Assembly (NCBI GenBank): GCA_902764045.1
Contig: CACWUI010000082.1
Span: forward strand, 1-5,700
DNA from: an uncultured Lachnospiraceae bacterium
Lineage (GTDB): Bacteria > Bacillota > Clostridia > Lachnospirales > Lachnospiraceae
Reading direction: 5' to 3'
Length of the DNA stretch: 5,700 nt
The translations under genes and the position numbers were made by a program. Within the stretch, counting starts at the first letter, position 1; each line of letters opens with the position of its first letter. Of this stretch, positions 1 to 5,700 are shown piece by piece. The notes beneath the pieces were generated by a model. That model searched no databases. It had not been told where the DNA came from and worked only from the letters and a program-made list of their open reading frames with translations.

Positions 1-180
1 GTCATTATCGTATCTGAGGAGAGCGGACACATAGCCATTGCCGCAAACGGACAGCTGGAAAGAAAGTTAGACAGAAACTCACTAATGTCGCGTCTTGAGT
101 TTATCCGTACACACTCAAGAGGATTAAACCCCATTGCATACAGGAATTCAAAGGTCACCGTAAAGGATACAGATGAGTAA
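1..180 (+). CDS. cdaA: Diadenylate cyclase CdaA, C-terminal end (5' partial)
   Basis: The first 59 codons in frame 1 are the end of a diadenylate cyclase, the enzyme that condenses two ATP into the second messenger cyclic di-AMP at the membrane. The visible part contains VSEESGHIAIAANG (residues 4-17 of the fragment), which matches the SEE(T/S)G segment near the end of the DAC (DisA_N) catalytic domain, followed by a short basic and polar tail ending at TAA 178-180. The membrane segments and the catalytic DGA and RHR motifs lie outside the window and were not seen. The assignment is reinforced by the next gene, cdaR, whose ATG lies inside the end of this gene (8-base overlap); cdaA-cdaR is the standard arrangement in Firmicutes. 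DisA is an alternative DAC protein, but it carries a long C-terminal helix-hairpin-helix region, absent here, so CdaA is much the better call. Confidence 0.9.
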   Translation, partial: VIIVSEESGHIAIAANGQLERKLDRNSLMSRLEFIRTHSRGLNPIAYRNSKVTVKDTDE

Positions 181-1141
181 GAAAATATTTAACAACATAT
201 TTTTAAAAATAATATCTGCTATTTTGGCGATCATCGCATGGCTGGTGCTTGTGAATATTTCCGATCCCACCACCAATATCACAATAAGCGGTGTCAGTGT
301 GAACTTTGAAAACGAGTCTGCACTTACGGAAAAAGGCTACAGTTATGAGGTGGTCGATGGCAGCAAGATAAGTGTCGATATCTCCGGGCCCAAGAGCATG
401 ATCACATCACTCAGGGCAGCTGACGTTTCGGCTGTTGTGGATCTGGCCCTTATGTCTGATTTTTCCGATTATGCAGACATTTATGTTACCGTAAAAAAAG
501 ACGGCGATGAGCTTAAGGATATAAATGTAACCCCTAAGACATCCTCCGTTAAGTTGAACATTTCAAACAGATCCCAGGCCGATCATAAAGTTGATGTCCG
601 TTTGAAGGGCTCTGTAGGCAGCGAAGAAAGGATCACCGATCTTTCAGTGAGTCCCGGTACGGTTCGAATAGCAGGACCGGCAGAGAAAGTGAAAAATATT
701 TCAGGTATTATTGCCGAGGTTGATATTCAGGATAAAAAGGATGAAATTTCCGAGGATGTAAATATCCAGCCTGTTGATGCAGACGGAAATGTTGTCAACG
801 ATGACCAGATCGTTTTGTCAAGATCCACGGTACGTGTGACCGGAAAGATCATATCCGCAAAGTCTGTTCCCATTGTTTACAGTACACAGGGAACTCCCCA
901 TAAAGATTACGAATTAAAAGGAGTGGAACTCAGTTCCGATTCCGTAACCATAAGCGGAAGTGAAGGCACACTGGAAAAGATCAAAAAGTTTGAGATACCT
1001 TCATCCGCCCTTGATATTGAAGGTATAAGCGCTGATAAGATTTACAGGATCTGGCTTTCCGATTATGCACCCGAGGGTGTAAATGTAGAATCGGAAAATG
1101 CCGTACAGGCAACCGTAAAAGTCACGAAAAAAAGCCAATAA
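173..1141 (+). CDS. cdaR: CdaA regulatory protein CdaR (YbbR-repeat protein)
   Basis: This 322-residue protein is the membrane-anchored partner that modulates the cyclase CdaA. Residues about 9-28 (FLKIISAILAIIAWLVLVNI) form one hydrophobic segment behind a basic N-terminus (KK at 3-4), so the rest is predicted to face outside. The outer part holds three YbbR-like beta repeats, at about 36-130, 138-225 and 230-318. Each shows the same core strand and turn: VDISGPKSMI (68-77), VRIAGPAEKV (164-173) and VTISGSEGTL (258-267). YbbR proteins vary from two to four or more repeats, so three is ordinary. The ATG at 173 has AAAGGA at 162-167 five bases upstream and overlaps the cdaA stop, which implies translational coupling. 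glmM, often the third gene of this operon, does not follow; instead a minus-strand tRNA gene begins five bases after the stop. No clear terminator for cdaR is visible on the plus strand. Confidence 0.93.
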   Translation: MSKKIFNNIFLKIISAILAIIAWLVLVNISDPTTNITISGVSVNFENESALTEKGYSYEVVDGSKISVDISGPKSMITSLRAADVSAVVDLALMSDFSDYADIYVTVKKDGDELKDINVTPKTSSVKLNISNRSQADHKVDVRLKGSVGSEERITDLSVSPGTVRIAGPAEKVKNISGIIAEVDIQDKKDEISEDVNIQPVDADGNVVNDDQIVLSRSTVRVTGKIISAKSVPIVYSTQGTPHKDYELKGVELSSDSVTISGSEGTLEKIKKFEIPSSALDIEGISADKIYRIWLSDYAPEGVNVESENAVQATVKVTKKSQ

Positions 1142-1146
1142 AAAAA

Positions 1147-1219
1147 TGTGTATGACAGGAGTCGAACCTGCGACCTTTCGCTCCGGAGGCGAACGCTCTG
1201 TCCACTGAGCTACATACAC
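1147..1219 (-). tRNA. tRNA-Arg (anticodon CCG)
   Basis: Read on the minus strand, 73 bases fold into a complete cloverleaf. The acceptor stem pairs GTGTATG with CATACAC, with discriminator A. The D arm is GCTC/GAGC, the anticodon stem TTCGC/GCGAA encloses the loop CTCCGGA, and the T arm GCAGG/CCTGT (one G-U pair) encloses TTCGACT. The loop places CCG at positions 34-36, so it decodes the arginine codon CGG. The 3' CCA is not encoded: the discriminator is followed directly by seven T (complement of 1140-1146), so CCA must be added by the nucleotidyltransferase, and the T run probably serves as the release site for transcription. CGG codons occur in neighbouring genes; rluF, for example, uses CGG at codons 22, 190, 208 and 230. 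The gene is convergent with cdaR, with five bases between their ends. Confidence 0.97.
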
Positions 1220-1231
1220 GGATACTTAGGT

Positions 1232-1260
1232 ATGTTACATTAAAAATATTTATTTTTCAA
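1232..1260 (-). promoter_or_regulatory. Predicted sigma-A type promoter for tRNA-Arg
   Basis: On the minus strand, TTGAAA (complement of 1255-1260) and TAACAT (complement of 1232-1237) are separated by exactly 17 bases of almost pure A/T. The spacing is ideal, and the hexamers match the consensus at four of six (TTGACA has five matches with TTGAAA) and four of six positions or better. Transcription would begin near 1225, giving a leader of only about six bases before the tRNA 5' end at 1219, as expected for a single tRNA unit processed by RNase P. The call rests on hexamer matches and position only. Confidence 0.6.
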
Positions 1261-1283
1261 GACAATTTTTTTGCCGGCATGAA

Positions 1284-1298
1284 AGGAGGAACTTTTTG
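1284..1298 (+). promoter_or_regulatory. Ribosome binding site that fixes the TTG start of rluF
   Basis: AGGAGG at 1284-1289 is a near-perfect match to the anti-Shine-Dalgarno sequence. It lies six bases before TTG at 1296-1298. No ATG or GTG in the rluF frame is suitably placed, and the S4 domain begins at once after the TTG (EIRINRFLSDAGF), so the rare TTG codon is well supported as the start. I could not identify a convincing promoter for rluF in 1220-1283; the best plus-strand match (TTAGGT at 1226-1231 with TTTATT at 1249-1254) is weak and overlaps the tRNA promoter. Confidence 0.75.
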
Positions 1299-2039
1299 GA
1301 AATAAGAATCAACAGGTTTCTCAGTGATGCCGGTTTTTGTTCGCGCAGAGCTGCGGACCGGCTTATTGAAGAAGGCCGTGTGACCGTAAACGGCAGGAGG
1401 GCTTTATTAGGCGAAAAGACCAATGAAATTGACAAGGTTTGTGTTGATGGCATCCCCGTCATCCCCGTCAAAAAAAACATCCTTATCGCATTTAACAAAC
1501 CTGTGGGTATAGTATGTACAGCTACTGACAAACAGGGTAAGAATAATGTTGTTTATCATCTGGGATTGAAGGACAGGGTATACCCCATAGGAAGACTGGA
1601 TAAGGACTCCGAAGGCCTTTTACTTCTAACCAATAACGGGGATATTACCTATAAGATGCTTAGAGCGGGAGGCGGACATGAAAAAGAGTATATCGTGGAA
1701 ACGGATAAAGAGATCACTGATGATTTTATTAAAAAGATGTCCGCCGGGATATTCCTTAAGGACTTAAATAAAAAAACAGCCGGGTGTAAAGTGAGACCGG
1801 TTTATAAAAAAAATGCCGGCACAACTAAGGTTTTTTCCATAGTTTTGATCCAGGGTCTTAACCGGCAGATACGAAGAATGTGTGAGGCTTGCGGTTATAA
1901 AGTTAGAAAGCTGAAACGGGTCCGTATCATGAATATAAAACTCGGTAAGCTGCCTGTAGGTGAGTACAGAGAGCTTACCGACCGGGAGTATGACGAACTG
2001 ATCATCAAACTGAATTCGGAGGGGCAAAATGGCAGATGA
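1296..2039 (+). CDS. rluF: 23S rRNA pseudouridine synthase, RluF type (RsuA/RluB/E/F family)
   Basis: This 247-residue enzyme should isomerise a uridine in 23S rRNA to pseudouridine; in E. coli, RluF acts on U2604. An S4 RNA-binding domain covers about residues 2-50 (RINRFLSDAGFCSRRAADRLIEEGRV), followed by the catalytic domain. The family motif is GRLDKDSEGLLLLTNNGD (99-116), in which D102 is the predicted nucleophile. Features that separate RluF from RluB and RsuA are LRAGGGHEKEYIV (122-134), KKMSAGI (146-152) and QGLNRQIRRMCEACGY (186-201), which closely resemble the E. coli RluF sequence as I remember it. The protein is shorter than E. coli RluF (about 290 residues), mainly at the C-terminal tail. 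Its 3' end overlaps the ligA start by 11 bases, so the two are probably one transcript. The exact target uridine in this organism is inferred from homology. Confidence 0.9.
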   Translation: MEIRINRFLSDAGFCSRRAADRLIEEGRVTVNGRRALLGEKTNEIDKVCVDGIPVIPVKKNILIAFNKPVGIVCTATDKQGKNNVVYHLGLKDRVYPIGRLDKDSEGLLLLTNNGDITYKMLRAGGGHEKEYIVETDKEITDDFIKKMSAGIFLKDLNKKTAGCKVRPVYKKNAGTTKVFSIVLIQGLNRQIRRMCEACGYKVRKLKRVRIMNIKLGKLPVGEYRELTDREYDELIIKLNSEGQNGR

Positions 2040-3993
2040 TGCAAAAAGAATGCGGGAACTTATAGACGTTTTGGATAAGGCCGCCAGATCGTATTATGTT
2101 GACGGCAAAGAGATAATGTCTAATTACGAGTATGATGCCCTTTATGACGAGCTTGAAGCGTTAGAGAAAAAAACCGGCATGGTAATGTCTGACAGCCCGA
2201 CGATAAAGGTAGGCTATGAAGTGGCGGGAGAAATCCCAAAAGAGCACCATTCCAGACCAATGCTCAGCCTTTCTAAGACCAAGAGTGTTGATGAATTAAA
2301 AAGCTTTCTGGGTGAACAGAAAGGGCTTTTATCCTGGAAAATGGACGGGCTTACAATAGTGCTCACATATGAAAACGGTGATCTGGTAAAGGCCGTTACC
2401 CGGGGCAACGGTGAGACGGGAGAGATCATTACCGCCAACGCCAGGGTTTTTAAAAACATCCCCCTTTCCATAAAGTATAAAGGAATTCTTACGGTCAGAG
2501 GCGAGGCTGTTATCCTGTATTCAGATTTCAATAAAGTAAACGAAGAGATCCCTGAGGTGGATGCCAAATACAAAAATCCGAGAAATCTGTGTTCAGGTTC
2601 CGTACGCCAGTTGGACAGCCGCATCACAAAAGAGCGAAACGTAAGATTTTATGCTTTTGATCTTGTGGAAGCTGATGGTGTTGATTTCAAAAACTCCAGG
2701 GATGAACAGTTTAAATGGCTTAGATCCCTGGGCTTTGAAGTTGTGGATTATTATGTTGTTGAAGCAGGGGAAATAGAAGAAACGGTACACAGACTTGAAA
2801 AGTTTATTCCCGACAATGATATACCCACGGACGGTCTCGTGCTTATATTTGACGATATTAAATACGGTGAGAGTCTAGGCTCTACCGTTAAGTTTCCCCG
2901 TAATGCCATAGCCTTTAAATGGAAGGATGAAACTAAAGAAACGGTTCTCAGGGCGATCGAATGGAGCGCTTCAAGAACCGGTCTCATAAACCCCATAGCC
3001 GTTTTTGATCCGGTGGAGCTGGAGGGAAGCACCGTCTCGCGGGCCTCTGTTCACAACCTGAGTGTGATGAAGGATCTCAAGCTGGGCATCGGCGACAGGA
3101 TCAGCGTCTACAAGGCCAACATGATCATTCCCCAGATCGCACGTAATCTGACCGGATCTGATACTGTTGAATCCCCTGCGGTCTGTCCTGTGTGCGGTGG
3201 TGAAACGATCATAAAACAGGACATTGATTCAAAAACACTTTATTGTAAAAATCCGGAATGTCCCTCCAAGCATATTAAGAGATTTGTGCATTTTACTTCA
3301 AGAGATGCGTTAAACATCGAGGGGCTGTCCGAAGCAACTATAGACAGATTTATTCAGGAAAGGTTTTTAAAAGATCTTTCTGATATTTTTAAACTCGAAG
3401 AACACAAAGAAAGGATCGTTAACCTTGAGGGCTTTGGGGACAGATCTTATCAAAAACTTATTACGGCCATAGATAAGGCAAAAGATACTGAGCTGTACCG
3501 TATCATTTACGGTCTCGGTATTCCGGGCATCGGTCTTGCCAATGCAAAAGCCGTGACTAAGCTTTTAAAAACACCGGAAGAATGTGTGACGGCTGCAAGG
3601 GATACCCTTTTGTCCGTTGACGGAGTGGGAGAGGTGCTGGCAGATGCCTTTGTTGAATTCTTTAAAAACGAAAAAAATATCTGTGAGTTTAATGACGTGA
3701 TCAAAGAGGTATCTTTAAAAACAGCAGACTCACATCAGTCTGATGTCTTAAAAGACTTAAAGTTTGTTATTACCGGCTCTCTTGAAAAATTCGGGAACAG
3801 AAGTGAACTGAAAAACTATATAGAATCTCTTGGAGGAAGCACTGCGACTTCAGTTTCCGCAAACACGGATTATCTCATCAGCAATGACAGATCCTCAAGC
3901 AGTGAAAAGAGTAAAAAAGCGGCTTCTTTAGGGGTCCCGGTTATTTCCGAGGAAGAGTTTGATGTTCTTGTAAAAGAAAAAAAAATGATGTAA
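2029..3993 (+). CDS. ligA: NAD+-dependent DNA ligase LigA, divergent variant
   Basis: LigA seals nicks in duplex DNA during replication and repair using NAD+. All domains of the family are present in 654 residues (the usual length is about 670): domain Ia (about 1-60, with Y22, Y35 and D36), the adenylation domain with nucleophile K104 in KMDG (104-107), the motif RGE (157-159), PRN and VRQ arginines R185 and R193, motif V lysine K297 in AIAFKWK, an OB fold (about 305-375), a four-cysteine zinc finger (C386, C389, C406, C411), a helix-hairpin-helix region (about 420-560) and a C-terminal BRCT domain (about 573-650). Several usually fixed residues differ: S102 replaces the Glu of ELKxDG, I273 replaces the motif IV Lys of DGVVIK, N127 replaces the Asp of TRGDG and N32 replaces a domain Ia Asp. 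GGAGGGG at 2018-2024 precedes the ATG, which overlaps rluF. Confidence 0.96.
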   Translation: MADDAKRMRELIDVLDKAARSYYVDGKEIMSNYEYDALYDELEALEKKTGMVMSDSPTIKVGYEVAGEIPKEHHSRPMLSLSKTKSVDELKSFLGEQKGLLSWKMDGLTIVLTYENGDLVKAVTRGNGETGEIITANARVFKNIPLSIKYKGILTVRGEAVILYSDFNKVNEEIPEVDAKYKNPRNLCSGSVRQLDSRITKERNVRFYAFDLVEADGVDFKNSRDEQFKWLRSLGFEVVDYYVVEAGEIEETVHRLEKFIPDNDIPTDGLVLIFDDIKYGESLGSTVKFPRNAIAFKWKDETKETVLRAIEWSASRTGLINPIAVFDPVELEGSTVSRASVHNLSVMKDLKLGIGDRISVYKANMIIPQIARNLTGSDTVESPAVCPVCGGETIIKQDIDSKTLYCKNPECPSKHIKRFVHFTSRDALNIEGLSEATIDRFIQERFLKDLSDIFKLEEHKERIVNLEGFGDRSYQKLITAIDKAKDTELYRIIYGLGIPGIGLANAKAVTKLLKTPEECVTAARDTLLSVDGVGEVLADAFVEFFKNEKNICEFNDVIKEVSLKTADSHQSDVLKDLKFVITGSLEKFGNRSELKNYIESLGGSTATSVSANTDYLISNDRSSSSEKSKKAASLGVPVISEEEFDVLVKEKKMM

Positions 3994-3996
3994 AAT
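3968..3996 (+). promoter_or_regulatory. Predicted promoter for metA inside the end of ligA
   Basis: TTGTAA at 3968-3973 and TAAAAT at 3991-3996 are 17 bases apart; the spacer is A-rich and TG stands directly before the -10 hexamer. Transcription would start near 4003. This would let metA be expressed independently of ligA. The call rests on sequence match and spacing alone; A-rich coding ends can produce such matches by chance. Confidence 0.45.
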
Positions 3997-4011
3997 CAGG
4001 CGTAACACCTG
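3997..4011 (+). promoter_or_regulatory. Imperfect palindrome, possible operator at the metA start point
   Basis: CAGGCGTAACACCTG is a 15-base inverted repeat centred on 4004: CAGG pairs with CCTG and GT pairs with AC around the central A, with one mismatch (C4001 against A4007). It lies directly after the predicted -10 hexamer and across the expected start point, the usual place for a repressor operator. As RNA it would give only a short hairpin followed by three U, so it is a poor terminator for ligA. I do not recognise it as the site of a named regulator. Confidence 0.3.
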
Positions 4012-4046
4012 TTTAAAGGACTATTTCATCGAAAGGAGAGGTACGG

Positions 4047-4952
4047 ATGCCTATTAAGATACCGAGAGACCTTCCCGCTTATTCCCAGCTGGAATCGGAA
4101 AACATTTTCGTTATGGACGAAAAGAAGGCTCTTTCCCAGGAAATAAGACCGTTACAGATTCTTATTTTAAATCTCATGCCGTTAAAAGAACTGACAGAAC
4201 TTGATCTTTTAAGGTCTCTGTCAAACACGCCTCTTCAGATAGATGTAATGTTTTTACAGATGGAGACACATGTTTCAAAACACACAAAGGCTTCGCATCT
4301 CGAAAAATTTTATGTCACTTTTTCAGAGATAAAAGACAGAAATTTTGACGGTCTGATCATTACCGGCGCACCGCTGGAAAAGATCGATTTTGAAGAAGTT
4401 ACATATTGGGATGAGCTTACGAAGGTAATGAGCTGGTCGCAGGAGCATGTGACAAGTAACCTGTATATATGCTGGGCTGCGCAGGCCGGTATGTATTATC
4501 ATTACGGTGTCAGGAAACGTTTTTTAAAAGAAAAGCTTTCCGGGGTTTATCTTCATCACGTTATCCACAGAAAGGATCCGTTGGTGAGAGGCTTTGATGA
4601 CAATTTCTATGCGCCTCATTCAAGATACTCCGAGGCTTCAAGAGACGACATATTGTCCGGAGATGTTTTCAGGATCCTTGCCGATTCCAAGGAGGCAGGA
4701 ATATATATCGCCACTGCGGAAAACGGTAAAAACGTTTTCGTAATGGGGCATCCGGAGTATGACAGATACACCTTGGATAATGAATACAAGCGTGATATGG
4801 ACAAGGGTCTGTCTCCGAACATGCCGGTGCATTATTATCCGAACAATGATCCCAGGAACAGACCCCGCATGCAATGGCGTTCACATGCCAATGCGCTATA
4901 TACCAACTGGCTGAACTATTACGTATATCAGGTTACACCATATATCTTATAA
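4047..4952 (+). CDS. metA: Homoserine O-acetyltransferase MetA
   Basis: This 301-residue cytoplasmic enzyme activates homoserine by acylating its hydroxyl, the first committed step of methionine synthesis. It is full length for the family and starts with the typical MPIKIPRDLPA. Key positions match the MetA numbering exactly: catalytic C142 in ICWAAQA (141-147), and H235 with E237 in GHPEYD (234-239). K47 lies in NLMPLK (42-47), and the C-terminal NWLNYYVYQVTPY (287-299) is also a family signature. Residue 111 is Glu (ITGAPLE, 105-111); in the B. cereus enzyme Glu111 selects acetyl-CoA whereas E. coli has Gly and uses succinyl-CoA, so acetyl transfer is predicted despite the older succinyltransferase naming of the family. 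A144 replaces the more usual Gly after the catalytic Cys-Trp. AAAGGAGAGG (4032-4041 region) sits at proper distance before the ATG. No SAM riboswitch or T-box fits in the 53-base gap upstream. Confidence 0.96.
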   Translation: MPIKIPRDLPAYSQLESENIFVMDEKKALSQEIRPLQILILNLMPLKELTELDLLRSLSNTPLQIDVMFLQMETHVSKHTKASHLEKFYVTFSEIKDRNFDGLIITGAPLEKIDFEEVTYWDELTKVMSWSQEHVTSNLYICWAAQAGMYYHYGVRKRFLKEKLSGVYLHHVIHRKDPLVRGFDDNFYAPHSRYSEASRDDILSGDVFRILADSKEAGIYIATAENGKNVFVMGHPEYDRYTLDNEYKRDMDKGLSPNMPVHYYPNNDPRNRPRMQWRSHANALYTNWLNYYVYQVTPYIL

Positions 4953-4976
4953 AAAGAAAAAGTGAGGACAAATACT

Positions 4977-5540
4977 ATGGCAATGAATCCCAGAGGCTAT
5001 GATAATGAAAAAATGAAGGCGGTCAACTACTTTATCACCAACGGTTGGCCGGAAGGAACCGCTTATAAAATGGTTGAGAACTTTTCCAAGAAAACCTTAA
5101 ACCCCGGAGAGATCATATGTCTGGGCGCACTTATGAAGCTTTTAAACGGAGTGTATCTTAAGGCTGTAAAAGGTGATGAGAAAAAAACTCCCAAGCTTTC
5201 CATCGTCAGTGACTATCCCTTATTTAAAGTTGCTATAAATGACGTTTCACCTCTTATGGGAAGAATGATGATACTTGAAGGCGGTAAGATTTATGTTGAG
5301 ATCGATGTTACCGAAGGAGAATTCTTTAAGGCTATTGACTGGATAGAATTTGCTGAGACCAATGAACAGCTTGCCGCTTATGATAAGTTTATTAATGATC
5401 TTTTAGAAGGAACATCACCTTATCTTAAACTTAATGACGGATCTTCTTTTAAACTGGAAGATATAAACTATGAAAACGTTCAGTATTATGTTGATGAGAT
5501 CGCTGAAATAGAAGGACACACAAAAGAAGGCGAGTTGTGA
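4977..5540 (+). CDS. Unrecognised acidic soluble protein, 187 residues
   Basis: I do not recognise this protein. The ATG at 4977 is preferred because GTGAGGA (4962-4968) then serves as ribosome binding site with eight bases of spacing; an in-frame GTG at 4962 would use that same sequence as its start and leave only an A-rich stretch upstream. The product has no signal peptide or membrane segment. Residues about 9-60 look helical (EKMKAVNYFITNGWPEGTAYKMVENF), with NPGEIICLGALMKLLNGVYLKAV at 42-64 amphipathic; residues about 72-115 look strand-rich (PKLSIVSDYPLFKVAI, then KIYVEIDV at 104-111); a mixed acidic region closes the protein, ending in EIAEIEGHTKEGEL. There are no cysteine clusters, nucleotide-binding loops or other catalytic signatures that I can see apart from one Cys (C48). 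It follows metA by 24 bases and precedes the next gene by two bases, so it is probably in their operon. Confidence 0.85.
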   Translation: MAMNPRGYDNEKMKAVNYFITNGWPEGTAYKMVENFSKKTLNPGEIICLGALMKLLNGVYLKAVKGDEKKTPKLSIVSDYPLFKVAINDVSPLMGRMMILEGGKIYVEIDVTEGEFFKAIDWIEFAETNEQLAAYDKFINDLLEGTSPYLKLNDGSSFKLEDINYENVQYYVDEIAEIEGHTKEGEL

Positions 5541-5542
5541 TC

Positions 5543-5700
5543 ATGAGCGCCGAGAACATCTTACCTCTTTCTTACTTTGATGCCGGAGGAGAGTACACCG
5601 GACAGGTGGGAGAAATGAGATATCTTGTAAAAAAAGAAGAGGATCGTTTTAACGTATGGTCCTGGAAAGGGCCCTTTTGTTTTGATGCTGTAGATGAGAA
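5543..5700 (+). CDS. Unrecognised protein, N-terminal 52 codons (3' partial)
   Basis: An open frame begins just after the previous stop and continues past the window edge. The visible N-terminus contains YFDAGGEYTGQVGEMRYLV (11-29), a charged KKEEDRFNVW stretch (30-39) and the aromatic WSWKGPFCFD (39-48). No membrane segment or signal peptide is seen, and I cannot name a family. The start is uncertain: ATG at 5543 is the standard choice, but GTG at 5537, two codons upstream in the same frame and overlapping the previous TGA, is better spaced (six bases) from AGAAGG at 5525-5530. Either way the gene is nearly or actually overlapping its upstream neighbour, which suggests coupled translation and a functional link. 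Confidence 0.75.
   Translation, partial: MSAENILPLSYFDAGGEYTGQVGEMRYLVKKEEDRFNVWSWKGPFCFDAVDE

Noticed and set aside
1001..1219. Minus-strand open frame of 72 codons starting at the tRNA 5' end
   Set aside because: Its first third is a translation of the tRNA-Arg gene itself (the MYVAQWTERSPPERKVAGSTPV type peptide often mis-annotated over tRNAs) and the rest is antisense to cdaR.
1242..1257. A/T-only inverted repeat AAAAATA-TT-TATTTTT as a terminator for cdaR
   Set aside because: It has no G-C pairs, only a two-base loop, and it lies exactly in the spacer of the predicted tRNA promoter, so ordinary A/T richness explains it.
1279..1305. Nine-codon mini-ORF (ATG to TAA) across the rluF ribosome binding site, possible leader peptide
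   Set aside because: It has no ribosome binding site of its own, no run of regulatory codons and no attenuator structures; it is most likely chance.
2214..3704. Several minus-strand open frames of 65 to 137 codons inside ligA
   Set aside because: They are antisense shadows of a gene with complete, well-conserved domains, with no recognisable protein content.
3994..4046. SAM riboswitch or T-box upstream of metA
   Set aside because: The gap is 53 bases including the ribosome binding site, too short for these elements, and no T-box or SAM aptamer core is visible.
4616..4884. Three overlapping minus-strand open frames inside metA
   Set aside because: They lie opposite the conserved MetA C-terminal half and give low-complexity, unrecognisable products.
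4962..4976. Upstream GTG start adding five residues to the 187-residue protein
   Set aside because: The GTG is part of the GTGAGGA that best serves as ribosome binding site for ATG 4977, and no good site lies ahead of the GTG.

Overview
The window looks like a chromosomal housekeeping stretch from a low-to-mid GC Firmicute, most likely class Clostridia and probably Lachnospiraceae. The reasons are the cdaA-cdaR pair, strong AGGAGG-type ribosome binding sites, a tRNA gene without an encoded CCA tail, a MetA of the acetyl-CoA type, and a NAD+-dependent DNA ligase whose unusual motifs match my memory of Lachnospiraceae ligases. The family placement is inference from protein flavour, not from a search.

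Layout. Positions 1-180 hold the last 59 codons of the diadenylate cyclase gene cdaA. It overlaps cdaR (173-1141), the membrane-anchored YbbR-repeat regulator of that cyclase. A tRNA-Arg(CCG) gene on the minus strand (1147-1219) runs tail-to-tail into the end of cdaR, with only five bases between them, and has its own recognisable promoter (1232-1260). Everything after that is on the plus strand: rluF (TTG start, 1296-2039), ligA (2029-3993, overlapping rluF by 11 bases), a 53-base gap with a plausible promoter and a palindrome, metA (4047-4952), an unrecognised 187-residue acidic protein gene (4977-5540), and the start of another unrecognised gene (from 5543) that runs off the window.

How the genes relate. 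CdaA and CdaR form the c-di-AMP synthesis module; glmM, which often completes that operon, does not follow here. rluF and ligA are probably co-transcribed and translationally coupled. metA could be read from the ligA transcript or from its own promoter, and the two unknown genes lie close enough behind metA (24 and 2 bases) to belong to the same transcript.

The window is gene-dense, with no mobile element, CRISPR array or riboswitch that I can see and no non-coding stretch over 300 bases. The most interesting signals are the set of substitutions in LigA at positions normally important for NAD+ handling, the palindrome sitting on the predicted metA start point, and the pair of unknown genes at the right edge. 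I see no clear evidence of a new multi-gene system.
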